DNA from: Phycisphaerae bacterium
GTDB taxonomy: Bacteria; Planctomycetota; Phycisphaerae; UBA1845; Fen-1342
DNA: 64,000 nucleotides
Assembly: GCA_022072445.1 (NCBI GenBank)
Contig: JAJVHV010000016.1
Location: 248,001-312,000 of the forward strand
Reading direction: 5' to 3'
Each line of letters opens with the position of its first letter. The stretch's first letter is position 1. A model generated the notes under the pieces. The model was not told the origin of the DNA, ran no database searches, and saw only the letters and a program-made list of their open reading frames with translations. Of this stretch, positions 49,500-56,916 are shown in pieces. A program made the position numbers and the translations under genes.

Positions 49500-49664
49500 C
49501 TACAACAGGAACGCCGCAAGAACCTGCCGAAGAAAATCGGTCGCGAACGCTGCCAATGGCGCGCCGGCCGTGCCCCCGGTGGTTCCGTCCGTGCTTGCAC
49601 ATCCAACGACGGCTGCGGTCAGCGACGCCGCGAGCAGTCGCACCGCAGAAGTTCGGCGTCGCAT
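49500..49664 (-). CDS. 54-aa efflux-associated lipoprotein, copy 1
   Basis: ATG 49664 lies 3 bp after the outer-membrane factor stop, with AAAGGAGCC as ribosome site; TAG is at 49500-49502, 22 bp before the adaptor ATG. It has a signal peptide with lipobox VVGC (Cys22), a Gly/Thr-rich spacer (STDGTTGGTAGAPL), and a short C-terminal amphipathic helix FATDFLRQVLAAFLL. The protein at 56746 has the same position, size, lipobox and C-terminal pattern TDF-x-R-x2-LAAFLL, so this is a real, previously easily missed gene. A small subunit or docking lipoprotein of the pump is inferred. Confidence 0.72.
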   Translation of the reverse strand: MRRRTSAVRLLAASLTAAVVGCASTDGTTGGTAGAPLAAFATDFLRQVLAAFLL

Positions 49665-49667
49665 TTT

Positions 49668-51263
49668 TCACGGCTCCTTTCGAGTTTGCGATGAGGGCGG
49701 CGACGACACGCGCGACAAAATCGCCCGCCCGCCAACGGCCCCCTCCAATTGGGCGAGCGAAATCGCGTACTCACGCAGTGCATTGACATAGGCCCGCCGC
49801 CGTTTCACGAGCGCATCCTGCGCCTCGATCAAGACCAACACACCCTCCTCGCCGGCCTGATAGCGTCTCTCCGCCCCTCTAACGGTGTCTTGCGCCTGCG
49901 TGAGTGCCTGAGTCTGCTGGAAGCTGAGCATCTCGGTCGCGGCGCGGGCAGCCGCCGCGGCTCGCTGAATGTCGCCTGCGACCTGCTCGATTCTTGCCTC
50001 GTAGTCCTTGCGGGCTTGGAGCACGCGGATGCGCGCTTTGGCGATCTGGGCCTGGTTGTGGTCGAAAACCGGAAGCGTGAGCGCAAGCGTCGGGCCGAGC
50101 TTGGCATCGATAATCTGCGACTTCTCGATGTTGCGCTCTCCGCGCGACTGAATCGTCGGCGCCGTGAGTTGGCCTGCCGCAATCGAAGCGCGGGCCGTGT
50201 CGGCAAGAATGTTCCGTCCAGGAAGTGCCCGTCGCTCGCCGCGTTCGAACGCGAATCCGAGCTGTACGTCCGGCAAGAACCGCCTGCACTCCAGGCGGAG
50301 CGCCGCTTCGGCCCGCTGCGCGGCGAACCACGCGACGCGGACGTCAAAACGCTGCTCGAGCGCTGAGTCCAGGAGCGCGTCGGATGCCGGCCAGGATTGC
50401 GCCGCGGCAGGCAGCGAATCCTGGAGTCGGATTTCGTCCGCCCGCGCGCTGAGCCCCAGTGCCTGCGCCAGGTCGGCGCGGGCTTGTTCCAGCAGCCCGC
50501 GCGTCACAATCAGCTCCTCCTGCACATCCAGTGCGCCCGTGCGCGCCAGATTCACGTCGAATTCGCTGACTTCGCCGGCCCGAAACTGCGCCTCGGACAA
50601 CGCGACCGCTCGTTGCACCAGCCGCAGATTCTCTTCGGTGTACGACACTCCTTGTTCCAGGGCGAGCACGCGATAGCACTTCGCCCGGACGTCGGTCACG
50701 AGCTCCACGGCGCGCTGGCCGACGGAGTAGACGGTCCGCTCCAGGTCCGCTTCGGCGAGACGCGTGCGAATCGGAAGCTGCCAGAGATCAGCCAACTGCG
50801 CGGCGAACCCGACGCTCAGGTCGGTCAATCCACCGCCTTCAGGGAATTGCAGACCCAGCGACAGCGTAGGGTTTGTGAACAGCGAAGACTGCACTACGTC
50901 GGCACGTGATGCACCGATCTCGGCGACGAGCGCTTGAAATTCAGGGTTGTTCAGCAACGCGACTTGTGCGGCTTCGTCGACCGTCAGCCCCGCATCAAGC
51001 AACTGGGCGAGCTTCTGTGCGGGCTGCCCATCCGCATCGGGAACATAGACGTCCGGGACGCCAGTACGTTCAGCGACCATGTCGCGAGCGCGGGCGTAGT
51101 CAGCGTTCCGTTGAGTGCTGGCGCAGCCGGAAAAACAGGCCAGGGCCGCGATTGCAAGCCCGGCCAGACTGAACGCGCGCGGCGCGTGATTTGCCGCTAC
51201 CACTCGATCGACCAGAGAGTCTGGGCGCCAAGGTTCGGTGTTTCGGTCGGAAGAATGAGCCAA
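49668..51263 (-). CDS. Outer-membrane factor of the first RND pump (TolC/CusC-like lipoprotein)
   Basis: This 531-aa protein carries a lipobox FSGC (Cys47); GTG near 51203 would give a more usual 27-residue signal peptide. It shows the outer-membrane-efflux repeats: AALLNNPEFQALVAEIGASR, then SLFTNPTLSLGLQFPEGG in the first, and LALTLPVFDHNQAQIAKARI in the second, with long alpha-helical barrels and C-terminal YQAGEEGVLVLIEAQDALV. It forms the outer-membrane exit duct for the adaptor/pump encoded downstream. A CusR-box-like site lies 150 bp upstream. Confidence 0.9.
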   Translation of the reverse strand: MAHSSDRNTEPWRPDSLVDRVVAANHAPRAFSLAGLAIAALACFSGCASTQRNADYARARDMVAERTGVPDVYVPDADGQPAQKLAQLLDAGLTVDEAAQVALLNNPEFQALVAEIGASRADVVQSSLFTNPTLSLGLQFPEGGGLTDLSVGFAAQLADLWQLPIRTRLAEADLERTVYSVGQRAVELVTDVRAKCYRVLALEQGVSYTEENLRLVQRAVALSEAQFRAGEVSEFDVNLARTGALDVQEELIVTRGLLEQARADLAQALGLSARADEIRLQDSLPAAAQSWPASDALLDSALEQRFDVRVAWFAAQRAEAALRLECRRFLPDVQLGFAFERGERRALPGRNILADTARASIAAGQLTAPTIQSRGERNIEKSQIIDAKLGPTLALTLPVFDHNQAQIAKARIRVLQARKDYEARIEQVAGDIQRAAAAARAATEMLSFQQTQALTQAQDTVRGAERRYQAGEEGVLVLIEAQDALVKRRRAYVNALREYAISLAQLEGAVGGRAILSRVSSPPSSQTRKEP

Positions 51264-51558
51264 GTCGGTTTCGCGCTCGCCATGTGCCGCACTTCTTCGT
51301 CGCGGTGAGTGAGTGTGCGCCAGCTCCGCCGCGCCTGCCGGAGCCGGTTACGATCCGTACAATCGGTGACCGAGGTTGATCGACGGGAGCTTTCCGCAGT
51401 GTGACACCCCAATGACAGTTCGTTCATGTTGGAAGAATCCGACGCGATGCGTGGTTTATCGGCTCATCAAGGGAGTGAGCCGGTTGGCATGCGCTAGGCC
51501 GGCGGGCGGTCGCCTCTAACGGGCTCGGTTGAATGGCCGCGTCGGCATCGTCAAACGG
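51264..51558. other. Intergenic region upstream of the first efflux operon
   Basis: This 295-bp stretch between the outer-membrane-factor start and the 3' end of the methyltransferase-like gene holds one dyad operator (51412-51427). I see no other gene or structure. Confidence 0.4.
51412..51427. promoter_or_regulatory. CusR-box-like operator before the first efflux operon
   Basis: ATGACAGTTCGTTCAT forms an ATGA-N8-TCAT dyad. It matches the site at 52239 in 14 of 16 positions and resembles the left half of the E. coli CusR box (ATGACAA-N2-TTGTCAT). It lies 149 bp upstream of the outer-membrane-factor start. Confidence 0.5.
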
Positions 51559-52173
51559 TCACGGCAAATGGAATGGCGTAGGCCACCAAGGTTGCGTGCG
51601 GCAGTAAGCGAGCAGATCGATCGCGGCTCCGAGCGCAATCAGTCCGAACGTCCGGGCATATTCGCGCAGGAACGCACCGACTTTGGTTTCGATCACGCCG
51701 GGCGGCGCGATGCGCAGTGTCTTGGGGATGAACCTCGGCGTCGCCGCCGTGTATCCGCGGTATTCGTCTCCGAAGCAATTCAGCGCATGACGTTCCTCTG
51801 AGGGCACAACGACGAAGGCGTACACGGTCGCGAGCAGGCCAGCCGCGGCCAGAACCGTCGCACTGAGAAGAAAGATCGCGAGCGACACGAGGATGAGAAG
51901 CGAGGCGACGTACAGCGGGTGTCGGCATAGCGCGTATGGGCCAGTCGTCACCAGCTCAACGCTCTTTCGCCCGCCGACATAGAGGGTGGCCCACAGTCGC
52001 AGGAAGACTCCCGCGCCCAGTACAATCCAGGCCACGAAGTCGCCGAGCACGTCGTACCACGTGCCCTCACCTACCCAAGGCGGGCTGAAGACCGCCAGGG
52101 TGCAGACCGGTAAGAGCACCAGCGCGCTGACGACTCCGCGCCAACGAAATGCGCCGCGACCGCTTCTAGTCAA
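51559..52173 (-). CDS. Isoprenylcysteine carboxyl methyltransferase-like membrane protein
   Basis: This 204-aa protein has four or five membrane spans with the ICMT/phospholipid-methyltransferase core: ELVTTGPYALCRHPLYVASL, then PSEERHALNCFGDEYRGYTA and PRFIPK. The RHPLY and E-E-R...FGDEY motifs bind AdoMet. Family members methylate lipids or small substrates; they recur next to metal-resistance operons, but the substrate is unknown. It is transcribed divergently from the CusR-like gene, sharing the intergenic operator at 52239. Confidence 0.82.
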   Translation of the reverse strand: MTRSGRGAFRWRGVVSALVLLPVCTLAVFSPPWVGEGTWYDVLGDFVAWIVLGAGVFLRLWATLYVGGRKSVELVTTGPYALCRHPLYVASLLILVSLAIFLLSATVLAAAGLLATVYAFVVVPSEERHALNCFGDEYRGYTAATPRFIPKTLRIAPPGVIETKVGAFLREYARTFGLIALGAAIDLLAYCRTQPWWPTPFHLP

Positions 52174-52238
52174 CGCACACCTCCCGCAGCGCTGCGCGCA
52201 TCATCCGGGCGAGACCGTTGCAGCACCGTTTCGAACGT

Positions 52239-52254
52239 ATGACAAATCGTTCAT
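52239..52254. promoter_or_regulatory. CusR-box-like operator before the CusR-like gene
   Basis: ATGACAAATCGTTCAT forms an ATGA-N8-TCAT dyad. The left half ATGACAA matches the E. coli CusR box exactly; the right half CGTTCAT matches TTGTCAT in 4 of 7. It lies 61 bp before the regulator start, between two divergent genes, suggesting autoregulation. Confidence 0.55.
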
Positions 52255-52314
52255 CGAGCCGGCCGTGGTTGACGCTGCCAGATCGCGGCGCGATGCTGTT
52301 GCTGGAGGCGATCC

Positions 52315-52992
52315 GTGAGAGCGCTGGTCGTCGAGGACGATGGTCGTATTTCGCGTTTCATCGAAAAGGGGCTGCGCGAAGCGTCTTACGTCGTGGAACT
52401 GGCCGACAACGGCGAAACCGGACTGCGCCTCGCGCTCGGCGGCGGATACGATGCGATCGTGCTGGACCTGATGCTGCCTGGGCGCGACGGCTTCAGCGTA
52501 TTGCGCAGCATCCGGCAAGCGGGCGTCGCCACACCTGTCATTTGCCTCACGGCCCGCGACGGCGTGGACGACCGCGTGCGCGGCCTGGACCTGGGCGCCG
52601 ACGACTACCTCGCCAAGCCCTTCAGCTTCGCTGAGCTCCTGGCCCGCCTGCGCGCCCTGCTGCGCCGGGGTACGGCGCTGGCGAGCAACACAATCGTCGT
52701 CGCCGACCTTACCATCGACGTCGCCAGCCGCCGTGTCGAGCGCGGCGGACGGCGGATCGACCTCTCGGCGCGCGAGTTCGCTTTGCTGGAGTGCCTGGGC
52801 CGGGGCGCCGGACAGGTGCTCTCCCGCACCATGCTGCTGGAGCGCGTCTGGGACATGAATCAGGATCCTATGACCAACGTGATCGACGTTCACATCAACC
52901 GCCTGCGCCGCAAAGTGGACCACGGCTTCGGTCGACCGCTCATTCACACCATTCGCGGCGTGGGCTACGTGCTGCGTGAGGAAAGCGAGTGA
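52315..52992 (+). CDS. OmpR-family response regulator (CusR/CopR-like)
   Basis: This 225-aa protein starts at GTG. The receiver carries acidic residues at 7-9, phospho-acceptor D51 (AIVLDLMLPGRDGF), Thr/Lys switch residues (VICLTARDGVDDRVRGLDLG) and the DDYLAKPF loop. The C-terminal winged helix has RRIDLSAREFALLECLGRG and NVIDVHINRLRRKVD. It lies 3 bp upstream of its kinase. Sequence type and neighbours indicate control of the flanking metal-efflux operons. Confidence 0.92.
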   Translation: MRALVVEDDGRISRFIEKGLREASYVVELADNGETGLRLALGGGYDAIVLDLMLPGRDGFSVLRSIRQAGVATPVICLTARDGVDDRVRGLDLGADDYLAKPFSFAELLARLRALLRRGTALASNTIVVADLTIDVASRRVERGGRRIDLSAREFALLECLGRGAGQVLSRTMLLERVWDMNQDPMTNVIDVHINRLRRKVDHGFGRPLIHTIRGVGYVLREESE

Positions 52993-52995
52993 CCG

Positions 52996-54399
52996 GTGTT
53001 TCGCACGCTCGGCGGTCGACTGACAGCGCTCGCAACGGGAATCACGCTCGCCGTCTCGCTGTTGGTTTGCGCTACGCTCTATCTCGGCATTCGCTACTCG
53101 CTCTACCGCGAAGTCGACGCGTTCCTGGCCGGTGAGGTGATGGAGTTCCGGGCCATTCTGTCCGCCGCGCGCGGCGACGTCGCCGACGTGCAGCGCCGCG
53201 TTCGCGCCGAACTTGGCAGCCGCCAGCGCGGCGATCTCACGTTCCGCCTCCTCGACGCCGGCGGACGCGTATTGCTGACGAGCGACGCTTCGAACGGTTT
53301 GCCCGACCCGTGGCCGGCACCAGCACACCCATCGACCGAGATGCTGATTCGCACGGAGTCCGGATCGCATCTGGCCGCGCATACGCGAACAGGGAGCCAG
53401 TGGATCGAATGGCCCGATGGCTCCACTCGTATCGTCCAGGCCACCTACCTGCTCGATCAGGTCGACGCGTCGCTCGACCGGTTCCTTCAAATCTGCGCGG
53501 CGGCGCTCGGCGCTGCCGCCGTGCTCGCCGTAATCGGCGGCCGAATCCTGGCGGCGCGAGGCTTCCGACCGGTGGCCCAGATGGCGTCGGCGGCTCGCAA
53601 GATCGGCGTGGAGAACCTGCGGAACCGCTTGGACCGGACTCAAACCGGCGACGAGTTGGACGTTCTGGCCGCGACGTTTAACGAGATGTTCGCGCGGCTT
53701 GAGAAGCAGGTCGCTCAGATTCGTCAGTTCACGGCCGATGCCGCGCACGAACTCCGCACGCCGTTGGCCGCACTGCGTGGCAATGCAGAAGTGGCGTTAT
53801 CGAGCGAGCGCTCCTCGGAAGAACTGCGTACCACCATTGCTGAAAGCATTGATGAATACGATCGGCTTTCGCGCATCGCCGATGACTTGCTTCTCCTGGC
53901 GCGCGCTGACGCCGGCCAGGAGTTCATCCGTCGAGAGCTGATGCGATTTGACGTCGCCGTGGGCGATGTCGTGGATCTGTTCGCACCACTCGCGGCGGAG
54001 CGCGGAGTCCTCCTTCAGTCCACCGCCGGCAACGCGGTGTGGATCGAAGGCGACGACGGCCGGCTGCGGCAGATGGTCGGGAATCTCCTGGATAACGCCA
54101 TCAAGCACACGCCAACCGGCGGCCGGGTGGACGTGGAACTCTCCGCGCCAAACGGAAGCGCCGAGCTGACGGTACGCGACACGGGCGCCGGCATCGCGCC
54201 GGAACACCTGCCTCACGTATTTGATCGCTTCTATCGGGCTGATCGCGCCCGCACCCGCGAGGGCGGCGCCGGTCTGGGGTTGGCCATATCGCGCACGATC
54301 GCCGAAGCCCATTGTGGCACGATCACGCTCAGGAGTACGGTGGGAGAAGGAACCAGTGTCTGCGTCAAGCTGCGAGCAGTCGCCGGAGCGCGCGAATAG
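52996..54399 (+). CDS. Membrane sensor histidine kinase (CusS-like)
   Basis: This 467-aa protein starts at GTG. TM1 is LTALATGITLAVSLLVCATLY, and a periplasmic sensor loop of about 130 residues precedes TM2 (AAALGAAAVLAVIGGRILA). A HAMP linker follows, then HisKA with H251 in DAAHELRTPLAALRG, and an HATPase domain (N box LLDNAIKHTPTGG, G1 DTGAGIAP, F box FDRFYRAD, G2 GGAGLGLAIS). It is expected to sense periplasmic metal and phosphorylate the adjacent regulator. Confidence 0.92.
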   Translation: MFRTLGGRLTALATGITLAVSLLVCATLYLGIRYSLYREVDAFLAGEVMEFRAILSAARGDVADVQRRVRAELGSRQRGDLTFRLLDAGGRVLLTSDASNGLPDPWPAPAHPSTEMLIRTESGSHLAAHTRTGSQWIEWPDGSTRIVQATYLLDQVDASLDRFLQICAAALGAAAVLAVIGGRILAARGFRPVAQMASAARKIGVENLRNRLDRTQTGDELDVLAATFNEMFARLEKQVAQIRQFTADAAHELRTPLAALRGNAEVALSSERSSEELRTTIAESIDEYDRLSRIADDLLLLARADAGQEFIRRELMRFDVAVGDVVDLFAPLAAERGVLLQSTAGNAVWIEGDDGRLRQMVGNLLDNAIKHTPTGGRVDVELSAPNGSAELTVRDTGAGIAPEHLPHVFDRFYRADRARTREGGAGLGLAISRTIAEAHCGTITLRSTVGEGTSVCVKLRAVAGARE

Positions 54400-54730
54400 T
54401 CCGGCGACGCTGCTGCAACGTCCGGCGGCGCGGCATTTGAAACGGGAGATTCGAAGCCGCGGCGGCACACCGTGACCTCAGCTCGTCCACAGCGGCCGCG
54501 CGAGCGCGAGCGGTAGTTCCGCCGCCGCGGATGATCGCGCTGCGCGACAGCGGCGATGTAGCGTCGGGCCGCGAAGTTCTCGCAGCCGCCTGCCGCTCTC
54601 TCTCGAGGATGTTGTCCGCATCGGTCCGGCGGAGCTCGGGGTTCCTCCAAACCGAGCCTTCCCGTGCAGGTCGACCAGGGTGTCAACGAGGTGTAGACAC
54701 GCGATCAAACGGTCGATAGGATTCCTGCGG
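54400..54730. other. Gap between the sensor kinase and the second efflux operon
   Basis: 331 bp without a supportable gene. No copy of the ATGACA-N2-TCGTTCAT operator is visible here, unlike the other operon. The promoter of the second efflux operon is presumably in this gap, but I cannot point to it. Confidence 0.35.
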
Positions 54731-55072
54731 ATGCTCGGGAAGGTCTTTTCATCGCTGGTCGTTGCGCTCGTGCTGTGCTGCCCCCTGATCTGCGGCAGCG
54801 CTTCGCTCTTGCATCACCACGGCGACTCGGTGCCGAGCGACAACACGCCGCACACCCCGCACGATTCCTGCACGTTCGACGAGTGCTTCTGCAACGGCCC
54901 ATCCGTACCGACCCACGGTCCCGCCGTGGATCTTTCGACCAGCCCTCTGGCCGTATGGGCATCGCCCTGCGATGGCGCCGACGAGCTCGCGCCGTGCCCC
55001 GGCTACCTTTCTCGCCTGTGCCGCCCACCCCGCTCGGTGGCCGCCGATCACTCGCTGCCGCTTCTGATCTAG
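54731..55072 (+). CDS. Secreted His/Cys-rich protein, probable periplasmic metal binder
   Basis: This 113-aa protein starts at ATG 54731 with GATAGG upstream. The signal peptide (VFSSLVVALVLCCPLICGSA) is followed by a metal-ligand-rich segment: LLHHHGDSVPSDN, TPHTPHDSCTFDECFCNG. The remainder is cysteine/proline-rich. It is the first gene of the second efflux operon, 105 bp before the outer-membrane factor, so a periplasmic metal chaperone or sensor is likely. I do not recognise a named family. Confidence 0.65.
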   Translation: MLGKVFSSLVVALVLCCPLICGSASLLHHHGDSVPSDNTPHTPHDSCTFDECFCNGPSVPTHGPAVDLSTSPLAVWASPCDGADELAPCPGYLSRLCRPPRSVAADHSLPLLI

Positions 55073-55177
55073 AGCACGCCTTGAAGCGCCCGACGTAACG
55101 CGCGCCGATTCTTCGCTGCGCTGCGTTGGTCCGGTCCTTGGCCGCTCCGTTCTGGCGGTCGTTCTGAGGCAATCACG

Positions 55178-56749
55178 ATGCGGACACTCCGACAGAATGA
55201 ACTCACGCTGTTGCTCGCCGCGCATGGGCTGCTTGTGGCCGGCTGCGCGTCAGTCGACCCAAAGCCCGACTACGACCGTGTGGATCGCCAGGTCGAAACC
55301 GCCGTCGGCCAGCGCGTTGGGTATCGCCCAGGCGACGAGCCGGCGGTGCAATCCGCGTCCGCGGCGCTACTCGCGGATGGGCTGACCGCGGAAGAGGCGG
55401 TGCGGCTCGCCCTGCTCAACAACCCCAGGGTGTGGGCCGGCCTTCTGCGGACGGGGATGGCCCGCACGGACGTTGTGCAGGCCGGACTCTTCACCAATCC
55501 GACCGTCGGCATCCTGCTGCGTTTTCCCGAGGCGGGCGGTTTGGCTGACCTGGAAGCAAGCCTCGCGCAGAATATCGCCGATCTGTGGATCATCCCGGCC
55601 CGAACGAAGGCGGCACAGCGCGACCTCGATCGCACCATCCTGGAGACGGCACGCGAGGCGGCGGGTATCGCGAATGACACGAAGGTCGCGTACTACAACG
55701 CCGTCGGCGCACGGCGCGCGCTGGAAATCTCGCGCGAGAACGTCGCGCTTGTCGAACAGCTCTTGAAGATCACCGCGGCCCGGCTGGAAGCCGGCGCCGT
55801 CGGCTCGCTCGACGTAAACCTCGTGCGCGGTCAATTGCTTCGCGCTCAGGCAGAGGAGCGTAACGCCCGCCTGGCGGCGGCCTCGGCCCGGCGCACGCTG
55901 GCGACGTTGCTCGGACTTGACGTACCAGCCGATGAGTTGCGGCTGGTCGACTCGCTGCCGGCTCCCGCGGAAATAACGACGGACGTTGAACGGCTCGTCG
56001 AGCTTGCTCGCGACGCACGGCTGGACCTGCGCGCGGCGCGCGACGCCGTCGCGGCGGCCGAAGCGCGGGTTGAGCTGGAATACGCCAAAGTAATTCAGAA
56101 CGTCGAGTTCGGGTTTGATCTCGAACGCAACGCCCGCCGCGCGCTCCCCGGCCGAAACATAGCCGCGGATACTGCCCGCGCGTCGATCGCCAATGGCGCG
56201 CTCGCCGCGCCCGATATTGAGTCCCGCGGACAGCGGCGACTAGCGCGCAGCGAAGAGATTGAGGCGATTCTCGGTCCCGGGTTGAGCGTCACGCTGCCGC
56301 TGTTCGATCAGAACCAGGCACAGATCGCGAAAGCCAAACTCGCGATGCAGGAAGCCGACGCGCTGCTCGAATCGCTGCAACGCACGGTGACGCAGGAAAC
56401 ACGCGAGGCGGCGGACCGCGTCACAACCGCCTGGGGCGTGGCGCGGCTCTACGACCAGGAAGTGTTGCCGCAGGCGCGTACGACGCTCGACCTCTCCGAG
56501 TCCGCCTACCAGGCCGGTCAGACGCCCATCCTCAATGTGATCGACGCCCAGCGTTCGCTGCTGGAAACGCGCCAGGCGTATGTCGCCGCGCTTCAGAACG
56601 CGGCCAGCGCCCTGGTTGACCTGGAGCGGGCCACGGCACGGCCTGCCACGGTCGTGCTTCAGGCCGCCGCAACAACGCGACCCGTGTCGTCGCAGCCTGA
56701 AGAGTCGGGCGGCCCTGGAGGCGCACGTCCACAGGAGACGGAACGATGA
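55178..56749 (+). CDS. Outer-membrane factor of the second RND pump (CzcC/CusC-like lipoprotein)
   Basis: This 523-aa protein has lipobox LVAGC (Cys23). It shows the two outer-membrane-efflux repeats: LALLNNPRVWAGLLRTGMAR with GLFTNPTVGILLRFPEAGG, and LSVTLPLFDQNQAQIAKAKL with SAYQAGQTPILNVIDAQRSLL. It is clearly homologous to the factor at 49668, including the AASVDPKPDY/ASTQRNADYARA-type N-terminal region. Its TGA overlaps the ATG of the following small lipoprotein gene. Confidence 0.9.
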   Translation: MRTLRQNELTLLLAAHGLLVAGCASVDPKPDYDRVDRQVETAVGQRVGYRPGDEPAVQSASAALLADGLTAEEAVRLALLNNPRVWAGLLRTGMARTDVVQAGLFTNPTVGILLRFPEAGGLADLEASLAQNIADLWIIPARTKAAQRDLDRTILETAREAAGIANDTKVAYYNAVGARRALEISRENVALVEQLLKITAARLEAGAVGSLDVNLVRGQLLRAQAEERNARLAAASARRTLATLLGLDVPADELRLVDSLPAPAEITTDVERLVELARDARLDLRAARDAVAAAEARVELEYAKVIQNVEFGFDLERNARRALPGRNIAADTARASIANGALAAPDIESRGQRRLARSEEIEAILGPGLSVTLPLFDQNQAQIAKAKLAMQEADALLESLQRTVTQETREAADRVTTAWGVARLYDQEVLPQARTTLDLSESAYQAGQTPILNVIDAQRSLLETRQAYVAALQNAASALVDLERATARPATVVLQAAATTRPVSSQPEESGGPGGARPQETER

Positions 56750-56913
56750 GGAACTTGCGCAAACTCCGGATTCGCCGCCCCTACGGCTCTGCTTTGGCAG
56801 TGATCGTCATCGGCACGCTCACTGGATGTGACGGCCAGACCGACTTCGCCGCGACGCTTCGCGAATTCGTGACGGACTTTGTCCGAAGCGCGCTTGCGGC
56901 CTTTCTGCTGTGA
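56746..56913 (+). CDS. 55-aa efflux-associated lipoprotein, copy 2
   Basis: ATG 56746 overlaps the outer-membrane-factor stop (ATGA) with CAGGAGACGGAACG upstream; TGA is at 56911-56913, 3 bp before the adaptor ATG. It has a basic N terminus, hydrophobic core and lipobox LTGC (Cys28), a short spacer, then FVTDFVRSALAAFLL. Size, operon slot and C-terminal helix match the gene at 49500. This indicates a conserved small component of these metal pumps, anchored in a membrane with its amphipathic helix periplasmic. Confidence 0.72.
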   Translation: MRNLRKLRIRRPYGSALAVIVIGTLTGCDGQTDFAATLREFVTDFVRSALAAFLL

Positions 56914-56916
56914 GAA

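Noticed and set aside
54531-54719. 62-codon plus-strand frame between sensor kinase and second efflux operon
   Set aside because: No ribosome site, no motif and random high-GC composition.
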